Positions 36,491 to 44,408 of a DNA stretch of 64,000 bases are shown piece by piece. Numbering within the stretch: position 1 is the first letter of the stretch; every line of letters begins with the position of its first letter. The translations under genes were made by a program, and so were the position numbers. The stretch lies in the NCBI RefSeq assembly GCF_018128965.1, contig NZ_JAAEDH010000008.1, forward strand, positions 105,581 to 169,580, in the 5' to 3' direction. The notes under the pieces were generated by a model that saw only the letters and a program-made list of their open reading frames with translations, searched no databases and was not told the DNA's origin. This stretch comes from Plastoroseomonas arctica (GTDB lineage Bacteria; Pseudomonadota; Alphaproteobacteria; Acetobacterales; Acetobacteraceae).

Positions 36491-36666
36491 CGCCTGGCCA
36501 CCGCATAAGGCGGGATCGGCTCGGCCGCCGTAGCGGCGACGCGGGTGAAGCCACGGGCCAAGCGCGCCGCACTGTCGATCGCTTCGACCACGTCGGCCTT
36601 GTGGTCGCGCCAGGCGACCCCCAGTCCGCGCGCCTTGGCCAGCGCCTCCATCTCCGCATCCGTCAT
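36487..36666 (-). CDS. Small AtzG-like partner of the amidase
   Basis: 59-residue protein. It has MTDAEMEALAKARGLGVAW, a central helix with DHKADVVEAIDSAARLARGF and a PIPPYAV tail. Size, position before an amidase and the helix-tail pattern recall the AtzG/DUF4089 and GatC-like small subunits that bind the amidase. The match is by eye only. ATG 36666 is preferred over the longer frame to 36726. The ATGA overlap indicates coupled translation. Confidence 0.62.
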   Translation of the reverse strand: MTDAEMEALAKARGLGVAWRDHKADVVEAIDSAARLARGFTRVAATAAEPIPPYAVARR

Positions 36667-36742
36667 CGCGCCAATCTCCGGGAATGAATCACTCCACGAG
36701 CCTAGCAAGCGTCGAGCCGCCGCCAACCCCGGGCGCGATCCT

Positions 36743-36764
36743 GCGTAACCGGCGCGTAACCGGC
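36743..36764. repeat. Two tandem 11-bp direct repeats
   Basis: GCGTAACCGGC occurs twice back to back (36743-36753 and 36754-36764). The 11-bp pitch is one helical turn. Only the second copy lies at the correct distance from a CGAA box. Confidence 0.75.
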
Positions 36765-36781
36765 AGCCCCTCGCCGGCGAA
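36756..36781 (+). promoter_or_regulatory. ECF sigma (SigF-like) promoter
   Basis: GTAACC at 36756-36761, exactly 16 bp and CGAA at 36778-36781 match the GTAACC-N16-CGAA motif that I recall for Caulobacter SigF promoters. It lies 31 bp before the GTG of the first gene of an operon that encodes an ECF sigma factor and an NrsF-type anti-sigma, so self-control is likely. Confidence 0.72.
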
Positions 36782-36812
36782 GCATCATCAAACCCGCTGG
36801 AGACCGGCTGCT

Positions 36813-37226
36813 GTGACTGACCGCGACACCGCGCCGCGAACGCTGACCTGGCTCGCCTGGCTGGCCACCGCCTGGATCGCGTGGGAGCTGCTGCACGACG
36901 CGCAGTCCAAGCTGACGGGCAATGAAGGGTCGGTGTATCTGTTCACCGTGTTGACCGACGGGCTGGGATTTCCGGGCTATGAGAGGGCGATACAGCTCGG
37001 CGTCGCCGTGGCGGCGATGACCACCGCCATCTTCGTGCTCATCTCGCGCAGCCGGGGGTTTGCCGGCTTGATGGCGGAAGGGATCATGGGCGGCGTGGTC
37101 GTCTTCCATCGGGCCAGCCCGCTCTGCGTCGACCCCTATGGCGATGGCGGCGCACTGTTCCGCGATGACCAAATCGCCCACACGCTCGCGCGCCACGCCG
37201 GCCCGCGCCGCGCCGTGACACCGTGA
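36813..37226 (+). CDS. DoxX-like four-helix membrane protein, unknown
   Basis: 137-residue membrane protein with about four hydrophobic segments (about residues 11-28, 45-55, 60-80, 83-98). It has WLAWLATAWIAWELLHDAQSKLTG, then GLGFPGYERAIQLGVAVAAMT, and a GIMGGVVVFHRASPLCVDPYGDGGALF segment, reminiscent of the DoxX/DUF4281-type families. Function unknown. GTG 36813 has GGAG 9 bp upstream. It is first in the ECF sigma operon and overlaps the OpgC-like gene by 4 bp. Confidence 0.72.
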   Translation: MTDRDTAPRTLTWLAWLATAWIAWELLHDAQSKLTGNEGSVYLFTVLTDGLGFPGYERAIQLGVAVAAMTTAIFVLISRSRGFAGLMAEGIMGGVVVFHRASPLCVDPYGDGGALFRDDQIAHTLARHAGPRRAVTP

Positions 37227-38353
37227 CATCGCCGGTCGTCGAGCCGCGCCTGCCCGCGCGCCCGCCGCGCGACCTGCGCCTCGATATCCTGCGCGGCTGG
37301 ATGCAGATCTCCATCTTTGTCGCCCATTGCGTGGGCTCGGTGATGGCCTGGGGAATCCATGCCGCCTGGGGCATTTCCGACAGCTCGGAGCAGTTCGTCC
37401 TGCTCTCCGGCATGCTGCTCGGCTCGGTCTTCACGCTCAAGCAGGCGCGTGGCGATGGGGGCGCGGCGCGGCGCGACATTCTCGCCCGCACCCTGCGGCT
37501 GTGGCGAACGCACCTCATCGTCTTCCTGCTGATGGCCGGCTTCCTGCTGCTGCTCGAACGCGCCCTCGGCCTGCCCGGCCTGGCGCTCCGCCAGGGCTGG
37601 GGCTGGCTGTTCGAGACGCCGCATTTCGCCCTGCCCGCCGCCGCCGCTATGCTCTACCAGCCCGAGAAGATGGGCATCCTGCCGATCTTCGTGGCCTGCA
37701 TGGCGGGTCTGGCGCCCTTCCTCTGGCTCGCCGCGCGAATAGGCGCCTGGGCGCTGCTGGTGCCGCTCGCGCTCTATGCCGCGACCAATCTCGGCTGGAT
37801 CGCGACGCCGGGCATCCACAGCGGGATTGCCTTCGACCCGCTCGCCTGGCAGCTCATCTTCTTTCTCGGGGCGTGGTGCGGCCGCCGCAGCCTGCTGACA
37901 GGGCGCGCACTGCCGCATCGCGCGATCTACCTGGCCCTCGCAGCGCTCATCGTCCTGGTGGGCTTCTACGCCCGCATCGTCGACGAGGAGATCCTCACCG
38001 GCCCCGCCATCCCGGGCTTCGATGTCCAGGGCAAGGAGATCCTCGCGCCGGGCCGGCTGCTGCACGCGCTCGCGCTCGCCTATCTCTGCGCCACGCTGCT
38101 GCCGCGCAGCGCGGGCTGGATGGAGAATGCCGCCGGCCGCGCGCTCGCCGCCATCGGCCGCAGCAGCCTCACCGTGTTCTGCCTCGGGCTGTTCCTCGCT
38201 CAGGCCGTCTCCGCCCTGCTCGAGCGCTTTCCCCGGCAGGCGCCCTGGCTAGACCCCGTGCTCATCGTCGCCGGGGCCGCCATCCTGGCGCTGTTCGCAC
38301 GCATCCTCGACCTTCGCCGAACCCCGCTCGCGCATCCCGTCCAGGCAGGGTAG
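37223..38353 (+). CDS. opgC: OpgC-domain membrane protein
   Basis: 376-residue membrane protein with about ten hydrophobic segments, related to the OpgC succinyltransferase of periplasmic glucans. The N-terminus has RDLRLDILRGWMQISIFVAHCVG and DSSEQFVLLSGMLLG, typical of the acyltransferase-3/OpgC fold. It overlaps the DoxX-like gene by GTGA. OpgC modifies osmoregulated glucans; a role in a stress operon fits, but no opgGH is here, so the substrate is uncertain. Confidence 0.82.
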   Translation: MTSPVVEPRLPARPPRDLRLDILRGWMQISIFVAHCVGSVMAWGIHAAWGISDSSEQFVLLSGMLLGSVFTLKQARGDGGAARRDILARTLRLWRTHLIVFLLMAGFLLLLERALGLPGLALRQGWGWLFETPHFALPAAAAMLYQPEKMGILPIFVACMAGLAPFLWLAARIGAWALLVPLALYAATNLGWIATPGIHSGIAFDPLAWQLIFFLGAWCGRRSLLTGRALPHRAIYLALAALIVLVGFYARIVDEEILTGPAIPGFDVQGKEILAPGRLLHALALAYLCATLLPRSAGWMENAAGRALAAIGRSSLTVFCLGLFLAQAVSALLERFPRQAPWLDPVLIVAGAAILALFARILDLRRTPLAHPVQAG

Positions 38354-38359
38354 AACACG

Positions 38360-38968
38360 ATGTCGGCATTCAGGCTGCAGCTGTTTTCGGGATGGGCCAT
38401 GACGGCGGAGGCCGTGGAGTCTCGCAGCGACCGCGACATGCGCTGGTCGGCCCTGATGGCCGCGGCGCAGATGGGCGATGCGCGCGCCTATGACCGGCTG
38501 CTGCGCGAATGCCTGCCGCTGCTGCGCAGCATCTGCCGCGCCCGGCTGCGCGATGCCACCGAGACCGAGGACGCCGTGCAGGACGCCCTGCTGACCCTGC
38601 ACCGCGTGCGCGCCACCTACGACCCCGCGCGCCCCTTCACGCCCTGGATTTCCGCCATCGCCGAGCGCCGCGCGCTGGACCGTGGCCGCGCGCGCGGCCG
38701 ACGCACCGGGCGCGAGATCGAGCTCGATCATGCCGGCCCGATCATCGACCCATCGCTGCCCCCGGCCGAACGCGGGCTTGAACGCGCCGAGCTGCGTGCC
38801 GCCCTGCGCGACCTGCCGCCATCCCAGGCCAAGGCGCTCCAGCTCGCCAAGATCGAGGAACTGTCGCTGGCCGAGGCCAGCGCCCGGTCCGGCCTCAGCG
38901 TCGGCGCGCTGAAGGTCGCGACGCACCGCGCCCTGCATACGCTGCGCAAAAGGCTGGGCGCGCCCTGA
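38360..38968 (+). CDS. ECF-type RNA polymerase sigma factor
   Basis: 202-residue sigma factor with region 2 (about residues 30-97: AYDRLLRECLPLLRSICRARL, DAVQDALLTLHRVRATYD, PFTPWISAIAERRALD) and region 4 (about 140-198: LRDLPPSQAKALQLAKIEELSLAEASARSGLSVGALKVATHRALHTLRK). An in-frame ATG at 38399 gives a 189-residue alternative. It overlaps the anti-sigma gene in TGATG. A GTAACC-N16-CGAA promoter at the head of the operon suggests that it transcribes itself, as in the SigF group. Confidence 0.92.
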   Translation: MSAFRLQLFSGWAMTAEAVESRSDRDMRWSALMAAAQMGDARAYDRLLRECLPLLRSICRARLRDATETEDAVQDALLTLHRVRATYDPARPFTPWISAIAERRALDRGRARGRRTGREIELDHAGPIIDPSLPPAERGLERAELRAALRDLPPSQAKALQLAKIEELSLAEASARSGLSVGALKVATHRALHTLRKRLGAP

Positions 38969-39615
38969 TGCTCACCGAGGACCTCATCTCCCGCATGTCG
39001 CACGGCCTCGCGCCGGTGCGCCGTCTGCCGAGCCCCACCGCGCTCACGCTGCGCTGGCTGGGCATCGCTGTCATCGTGGTCGCGGGCGCCGTCGCGCTGG
39101 TCGGGTTGCGCCACGACCTGCAGGCGCGCATCGACGCCGGGCTTGACCTGCGGCAGATGGCTGCGGCCGGCCTTACCGGCGTACTCGCAGCACTCGCCGC
39201 TTTCCAGCTCTCCTTCCCCGACCGTGATCCCCGCTGGGCGCTGCTGCCGCTGCCGGCCTTCGCGTTGTGGCTCGCCAATCTCGGCTGGGGCTGCCTGCAG
39301 GATTTCGCGCGCCTGGGGCCGGAGGGGCTGCACCTGACCACCAGCTTCCCCTGCCTCGCCTTCATCCTGGGCTTCGGACTGCCGCTGTCGCTCGCCATGG
39401 CCTGGCTCGGCCGCCATGCGGTGCTGATCCGCCCCGGTCCGGTCGCCGCCCTCGGCGGGCTGGCGGCGGCGAGCATCACCAATATCGGGCTGACCCTGAC
39501 CCACCACCTGGACGCGGCCGCGATGGTGCTCGCCTGGCACGGGCTGGCCATCGCGGTGACGACTGGCGCGGCGGCGCTGCTCGGGCCCAGGGTGATGCGC
39601 GCCGCGGAGGCGTGA
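38968..39615 (+). CDS. nrsF: NrsF-like membrane anti-sigma factor (DUF1109)
   Basis: 215-residue protein with about six membrane helices. It belongs to the DUF1109/NrsF type, which holds its ECF sigma factor at the membrane. Two cysteines in conserved surroundings are C109 (LGWGCLQDFARLGPEG) and C129 (TTSFPCLAFILGF), matching the cysteine pair that in Caulobacter NrsF is linked to sensing of heavy metals (recalled). Its start overlaps the sigma stop. With the sigma gene it forms a sensor-switch pair. Confidence 0.88.
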   Translation: MLTEDLISRMSHGLAPVRRLPSPTALTLRWLGIAVIVVAGAVALVGLRHDLQARIDAGLDLRQMAAAGLTGVLAALAAFQLSFPDRDPRWALLPLPAFALWLANLGWGCLQDFARLGPEGLHLTTSFPCLAFILGFGLPLSLAMAWLGRHAVLIRPGPVAALGGLAAASITNIGLTLTHHLDAAAMVLAWHGLAIAVTTGAAALLGPRVMRAAEA

Positions 39616-39685
39616 GGGAGGCCGCGTGCGGCAACCGGGCCCGTCCGGCGGGGTTTGCCATCCAGCCAACCCGAAGGAATCCGCC

Positions 39686-39874
39686 ATGACGACCAAGCCC
39701 TCGAACCCCGGCAGTTCCCGCAAGGGCGACATCGACACGCGCAGCACCGACGCGAACGGGAAGCAGGCGGACGAGGTGGAAACCCACGCCGAGCGCGCGG
39801 GGAAAAAGCCGGACGGCGCCAAGAAGCCCGATGGCGAGACGAGCGGTGCGCTCAAGGACCAGGTCGGGCACTAG
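39686..39874 (+). CDS. Small hydrophilic disordered protein
   Basis: 62-residue protein rich in Lys, Asp, Gly and Thr, with no hydrophobic core. It reads SRKGDIDTRSTDANGKQADEVETHAERAGKKPDGAKKPDGE. ATG 39686 has GAAGGA 6-7 bp upstream. It is 70 bp after nrsF and may belong to the same stress operon. It recalls short charged stress proteins, but I do not recognise a family. It converges with the Bug-type protein gene at 25 bp. Confidence 0.6.
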   Translation: MTTKPSNPGSSRKGDIDTRSTDANGKQADEVETHAERAGKKPDGAKKPDGETSGALKDQVGH

Positions 39875-39899
39875 GTCACCCCTGCCCGGCGCCTGACCG

Positions 39900-40871
39900 T
39901 CAGCCGAGCGTGATCCCCGAAGACCGGATCACATCCGCAGCGACCCGCCGCTGCCCATCCAGCCAGGCTGCGAATTCTTCGGGCGTGTTGCCCACCATGA
40001 TCGCGCCCGCCGGATCCATCCGCGCCCGTACGGAGGCCGCGCGCGTCGCATTCGCCACCGCCGTCGCCATGCGCATGATGATCGCCCGAGGCACCCCAGC
40101 CGAAGCGAACAGCCCGTTCCAGTCGTTCATGTCGTAGCCGGGAAACCCCTGTTCCGCGACGGTGGGCACATCCGGCATGGTGGCAATCCGCTCGAGGCTG
40201 GTCACCGCCAGGGCGCGCGCACGGCCCGTCTGGATCGGCGCCCGCACCGAGGAGGAGGTGATCAGCACCGCATCGATGCTTCCGGCCAGGATGTCCCGCG
40301 CCGCGTCTGCACCCCCGCGATACGGCGCATGCACCAGCCGGATTCCCGCCGCATTCTCGAACGCCGCCAAGGCAAGGTGCCCCATCCCGGCCGCAGGTGG
40401 CGTCCCCACACTGATCGTCGCCGGCCGGGCCTTCGCCAGCGCGATGAACTCGGCGAGCGTGCGCGCCGGAAAATCCTGCTTCACCGCGATGACCTGCGGG
40501 AAGGAACAGAACTGGCTGATCGGCACGAAGGCCGTGCGGTAGTCGAAGGCCAGGTCGCGCATAAGCACCGGGTTGGTCAGCTGGTTCGCGGCATCGACAA
40601 GGAAGGTGTAGCCATCCGCCGGCGCGCCCAGCGTGGCGTTCGCCGCGATCACCGCGTTCCCGCCGGTGCGGTTCTCGATGATCACGGACTGGCCCAGCTC
40701 CTCGGCCACCGCCGGCGCGATGGAGCGCGCGGCGGTGTCGGCGGCACCGCCCGCCGCGAAGGCAACGACCCATCGGATGGAGCGGTTCGGCCAGTCGGAT
40801 TGCGCGTCGGCGCGCCGCGCCAGCAGCGGCGCGGCGAGGAAGGGGGAGGCGAGCAGGGCGCGGCGTTGCAT
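39900..40871 (-). CDS. Bug-type tripartite tricarboxylate transport binding protein
   Basis: 323-residue periplasmic binding protein of the Bug/TctC family. It begins with a Tat-free signal (MQRRALLASPFLAAPLLARRADAQ). Landmarks are VAFAAGGAADTAARSIAPAVAEELGQ, NRTGGNAVIAANATLGAPADGYTFL, VHAPYRGGADAARDILAG and YDMNDWNGLFASAGVP. Such proteins bind dicarboxylic or tricarboxylic acids and are very numerous in these bacteria. It is downstream of leuD, 20 bp away, so its ligand may be linked to a LeuCD substrate. No TctA or TctB is in the window. Confidence 0.9.
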   Translation of the reverse strand: MQRRALLASPFLAAPLLARRADAQSDWPNRSIRWVVAFAAGGAADTAARSIAPAVAEELGQSVIIENRTGGNAVIAANATLGAPADGYTFLVDAANQLTNPVLMRDLAFDYRTAFVPISQFCSFPQVIAVKQDFPARTLAEFIALAKARPATISVGTPPAAGMGHLALAAFENAAGIRLVHAPYRGGADAARDILAGSIDAVLITSSSVRAPIQTGRARALAVTSLERIATMPDVPTVAEQGFPGYDMNDWNGLFASAGVPRAIIMRMATAVANATRAASVRARMDPAGAIMVGNTPEEFAAWLDGQRRVAADVIRSSGITLG

Positions 40872-40891
40872 GGAACGGTGTTCCCCGGTTC

Positions 40892-41488
40892 TTATCGGTT
40901 GTCGCGACCCATGCGGTGTTCGAAAGCGGCGATGTCGGACTCGTGGGTCAGGGTAAAGGCGAGTTCGTCGAGGCCCTCCAGCAGGCTTTTCTTTGCATAG
41001 GGGTCGATATCGAAGGACCAGGTGCCGGCTGCGGACGTCACCGTCTGCTCCGGCAGGTCGATCTCAATCTCCGAACCCGGAGACGCCTCCGCCTCCGCCA
41101 TCAGCGCTTCCACCGCCTCGCGCGGCAGCACAACCGCGAGCACACCATTCTTCACGCAGTTATTGGCGAAGATGTCGCCGTAGGACGGCGCGATCACCGC
41201 GCGGATGCCATGGTCGAACAAGGCCCACACCGCACTCTCGCGCGAGGAGCCGCACGCGAAGTTCCGCCCGCCCAGGGCGATCCGCGCATCGCGCCAATGC
41301 AGGCGGTTGAGCGGGAAGTCCGGCCGCTGCTCGCCATCGGGCGCCTGGCGCAGATCATGGAACAGGAACTGCCCATGATCGACGGCGCGCGGCCGCGACA
41401 GGAAGCGCGCGGGAATGATCTGGTCGGTGTCGATATTGGCCCGCGCGAAGGGCACTGCGCCGGAACGCAAGCGAATGAACGGCTCCAT
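40892..41488 (-). CDS. leuD: Isopropylmalate/homoaconitase-type dehydratase small subunit
   Basis: 198-residue swivel subunit. Landmarks are ARANIDTDQIIPARFLSR, FACGSSRESAVWALFDHGIRAVIAPSYGDIFANNCVKNGVL, which is the classic LeuD core. It pairs with LeuC, the gene 3 bp upstream, to interconvert 2- and 3-isopropylmalate via an aconitase-like reaction. The place next to a Bug-type binding protein and away from leuA and leuB leaves open a second function, for example on citraconate or methylmalate. Confidence 0.93.
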   Translation of the reverse strand: MEPFIRLRSGAVPFARANIDTDQIIPARFLSRPRAVDHGQFLFHDLRQAPDGEQRPDFPLNRLHWRDARIALGGRNFACGSSRESAVWALFDHGIRAVIAPSYGDIFANNCVKNGVLAVVLPREAVEALMAEAEASPGSEIEIDLPEQTVTSAAGTWSFDIDPYAKKSLLEGLDELAFTLTHESDIAAFEHRMGRDNR

Positions 41489-41491
41489 CGC

Positions 41492-42913
41492 TCAGCCCTC
41501 CGCCATCAGGGCGCGCACATCGGCGAGGTGACCCGTCACCGCCGCCGCCGCCGCCATCGCGGGACTCATCAGATGCGTCCGCGCGCCCGGCCCCTGCCGG
41601 CCACGGAAATTCCGGTTCGACGTGGAGGCCACACGCTCGCCCGGTGCGGCGATCTCGCCATTCGTGCCCAGGCACATCGAGCAGCCGGCCTCGCGCCAGG
41701 CGAAGCCGGCCTCGACGAAGATGCGGTCCAGCCCCTCCTCGATCGCCTGCTTACGCACCGGCGCGGAGCCCGGCACCACCCAGGCCACCACGCCCTCGGC
41801 CACACGCCGGCCGCGCGCGACCTCGGCGGCGGCGCGCAGATCCTCGATGCGGCCATTGGTGCAGGACCCGATGAAGACGCGATCCACCGTCACGCTCTCA
41901 AGCGCCGCACCGGGCGTGAGACCCATATAGGCGAAGGCATCCTCCATCGCCGCGCGGCGCTCGGAATCGGGCTCCGCCGCGGGGTCGGGCAGGTGCGCGG
42001 TGATCGGCAGCGCGTCCTCGGGGCTGTTGCCCCAGGTCACCATCGGCGCGATGGCGTCGCCATCCACGCTCACCTCGCGGTCGAACACCGCGCCGGGGTC
42101 CGACGGCAGGCGCTGCCACCGCGCCAGCTCGCGGTCCCAATCATGCCCTGAGGGAGCGTAGGGACGGCCCGCGAGATAGGCGTAGGTCGTCTCGTCGGGG
42201 GCCACCATGCCGGCGCGGCCACCGGCCTCGATCGACATGTTGCACAGGGTCAGCCGGCCCTCCATCGACAGGCCGCGAATGGCGCTGCCGGCATATTCAA
42301 TGACATGCCCCGTGGCCCCCGCCGCGCCGATCTGCGCGATGATGGCGAGGATCACGTCCTTCGCCGTGACACCCAGGCCGAGCGTGCCATCCACCTTGAT
42401 GCGCAGCGTCTTCGGCCGCCGCTGCCACAGCGTCTGACTCCCCAGCACATGCGCGACCTCGGTCGACCCGATCCCGAAGGCGAGCGCGCCCATCGCGCCA
42501 TGCGTCGAGGTGTGGCTGTCGCCGCACACGATCAGCATGCCCGGCTGGCTCAGCCCCGTCTCCGGGCCCACCACGTGCACGATGCCCTGGTTCGCGTCCC
42601 TCAGGCCGAACATGCGGATGCCGGCCGCAGCGGTGTTCGCCTCCAGCGCATCGACCATGCCGCGATGGCGGTCATCGGTGATGGCGGCGCGGTCGCGCGT
42701 GTCGGTCGGCACGTAGTGGTCCGGGGTGGCGAAGATGCGGTCGGGCGCACGCGGCGCGATGCCGCGCTGGCGGAGCAATTCGAAGGCGGGCGCGGAGCCG
42801 TCATGGACCAGGTGCCGGTCAACGTAGAGCAGCGTCTGGCCATCCTCGCGGTCCAGCACGCGATGGCTGTCCCAGATCTTTTCGAACAAGGTGCGAGGGG
42901 CGGGTTCGCTCAT
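41492..42913 (-). CDS. leuC: Isopropylmalate-type dehydratase large subunit
   Basis: 473-residue 4Fe-4S hydro-lyase. The three cluster cysteines are in [18 protein letters not shown] and [13 protein letters not shown]. The [29 protein letters not shown] motif binds the substrate and is typical of LeuC. The gene is followed by leuD after 3 bp. Length is normal for LeuC. A 160-bp gap to the P450 operon lies upstream. It could be a paralogue serving a path other than leucine. Confidence 0.95.
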   Translation of the reverse strand: MSEPAPRTLFEKIWDSHRVLDREDGQTLLYVDRHLVHDGSAPAFELLRQRGIAPRAPDRIFATPDHYVPTDTRDRAAITDDRHRGMVDALEANTAAAGIRMFGLRDANQGIVHVVGPETGLSQPGMLIVCGDSHTSTHGAMGALAFGIGSTEVAHVLGSQTLWQRRPKTLRIKVDGTLGLGVTAKDVILAIIAQIGAAGATGHVIEYAGSAIRGLSMEGRLTLCNMSIEAGGRAGMVAPDETTYAYLAGRPYAPSGHDWDRELARWQRLPSDPGAVFDREVSVDGDAIAPMVTWGNSPEDALPITAHLPDPAAEPDSERRAAMEDAFAYMGLTPGAALESVTVDRVFIGSCTNGRIEDLRAAAEVARGRRVAEGVVAWVVPGSAPVRKQAIEEGLDRIFVEAGFAWREAGCSMCLGTNGEIAAPGERVASTSNRNFRGRQGPGARTHLMSPAMAAAAAVTGHLADVRALMAEG

Positions 42914-43026
42914 GCGGCGTGGTCCTTGGTGCGGCGCGGAACGGCGGCGCGACGCACGCGCGATGACCCGGGGTCGATGCGCGGCAAACCGTTCCTCCGT
43001 CGGGGTTCATCCCCGTGCTTGGCGGC

Positions 43027-43054
43027 GACGCTGCGGCGAATGCGCGGCAGCGTC
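43027..43054. repeat. 8-bp inverted repeat after the P450 operon
   Basis: GACGCTGC (43027-43034) and GCAGCGTC (43047-43054) can pair. It lies 20 bp after the P450 stop on the minus strand, in the 160-bp gap before leuC. There is no T-run, so termination is uncertain; nothing else is seen in this gap. Confidence 0.45.
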
Positions 43055-43073
43055 AAGCTTCGGCGGGCTGTCT

Positions 43074-44408
43074 TCAGCCGGGGTCGAATTGCACCGGGAA
43101 ATGGGCGGGGAAGGGCGTGCCGGCGCGGTCCACCAGACCGGCGGCCCGCAGGTTCTTATGCCGCAGCAGCGGCTTGAGCATCTGCGGGATCACCGCGCGG
43201 TTGATCTGCGCGCCGAAGCACAGATGCATCCCGTACCCCCACAGCATGTAGTCGCCCCAGGGACGGTCCGTGCGGAAGCTGTCGGGATCCTCCACCGCCA
43301 CCGGGTCGAACATGGCGGACAGGTTCGCCGCCAGCACCATGGTGCCCGCTGGGATGGTGCGCGCGCGCAGCGTGCCGCGCGCGATGACGCTGGTACGCGT
43401 CGCACGGCGATAGATGATGGGGTTCACCGGGTCGAAGCGCAGCGCCTCGAACACGTGCGCGGCGACCAGCGCATCGTCATCCGCGCGCGCCGCCGCGTGC
43501 GCGCCAGCGAGCGCGGCCGGCCGGTTCAGCAACTCGTTCAGCGCCAGCACTGCCGCCTTGGACAGCGTCGGCACCAGCCCGATCAGCAGCCCGATGAGAT
43601 TGTCGCGTATGGCGCCATCGCTCATACCCGGCGTCCCGCTCGCCTGCAGCGCGAGGCAGCGGTTGAGGATGTCGTCATCCCCTGTAGGGGTGGCGTGCCG
43701 CGCGGCGATCGCGTCCTCCAGCATCGCGCGACAATCTGCGGCGGCGGCGATGGCGCGCGCCTCGATGGCGGGGTCCGCGGCGAGGTCCGCGAAGAGCCAC
43801 CAGAACATGATGGTGGTCTGTTCGATCAGCGCCTGCTCGGACGGCCCAGGCGTGCCGAAATAGCTGGCCACGATGCGCGCCGCGACCGGCAGCGTCAGAG
43901 CTGCGGGCACATCGAGGGCACCGCCGGACGCCGCCACGATCGCGCTCGCCTCGCGCGCGGTGAACGCCACCAGCCGCTCGCTGACATCCGCACGCCGCAC
44001 CACCAGGCGCATGTTGGACACGTCGCGTGTGTACTCGGCGCTGTCCTGCATGCCGAGAAAGAAGTTCTCGCCCGCCGTGATGCGGCGCATGCGCGGTTCA
44101 TAGACGACGGCGAAATCCGCCTCCCGGTCCAGCACCTCCACCACGTCGCGCTGGCGCGTGACGATGGCGGTGCCGGTGTTGTCATAGGCGGTGATGACGC
44201 GGCGCGAGAGCATCAGGTTCGGCCAGAATGCGCGCAGCAGCGCGAAGGCGTGGCGCTGCCCCTCAGTGGGCGCGACGATCGCCGCGATGCGCGCGCCCCG
44301 GTCGGCGGCCGGCAGCGCGCGGAGCAGCGGCAGGGCTAGGGCAGCGATCGCGCGCAACGCCCCGCCCAGCAATGCGAGGCGGATGCGCAGCGTCGCGAGC
44401 AGGATCAC
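43074..44408 (-). CDS. Cytochrome P450 lacking the I-helix acid, possible peroxygenase
   Basis: 444-residue P450. The heme loop is LWGYGMHLCFGAQINR with the thiolate C397 (Trp in place of the first Phe), and the K-helix ExxR is seen in VFEALRFDP. In the I helix the usual A/G-G-X-D/E-T is replaced by G277-L-V-P280-T281, so the acidic proton-relay residue is Pro. This is like the peroxide-using CYP152 and hydroperoxide-rearranging P450s rather than O2-using enzymes. GTG 44408 overlaps the DyP gene stop. A hydrophobic N-terminus (LRIRLALLGGALRAIAALALPLL) may anchor it to the membrane. No ferredoxin or reductase gene is near. Confidence 0.85.
   Translation of the reverse strand: MILLATLRIRLALLGGALRAIAALALPLLRALPAADRGARIAAIVAPTEGQRHAFALLRAFWPNLMLSRRVITAYDNTGTAIVTRQRDVVEVLDREADFAVVYEPRMRRITAGENFFLGMQDSAEYTRDVSNMRLVVRRADVSERLVAFTAREASAIVAASGGALDVPAALTLPVAARIVASYFGTPGPSEQALIEQTTIMFWWLFADLAADPAIEARAIAAAADCRAMLEDAIAARHATPTGDDDILNRCLALQASGTPGMSDGAIRDNLIGLLIGLVPTLSKAAVLALNELLNRPAALAGAHAAARADDDALVAAHVFEALRFDPVNPIIYRRATRTSVIARGTLRARTIPAGTMVLAANLSAMFDPVAVEDPDSFRTDRPWGDYMLWGYGMHLCFGAQINRAVIPQMLKPLLRHKNLRAAGLVDRAGTPFPAHFPVQFDPG

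Noticed and set aside
42914..43073. Possible promoter of leuC-leuD-Bug operon in the 160-bp gap
   Set aside because: No convincing -35/-10 pair on the minus strand; only a weak hairpin is visible.
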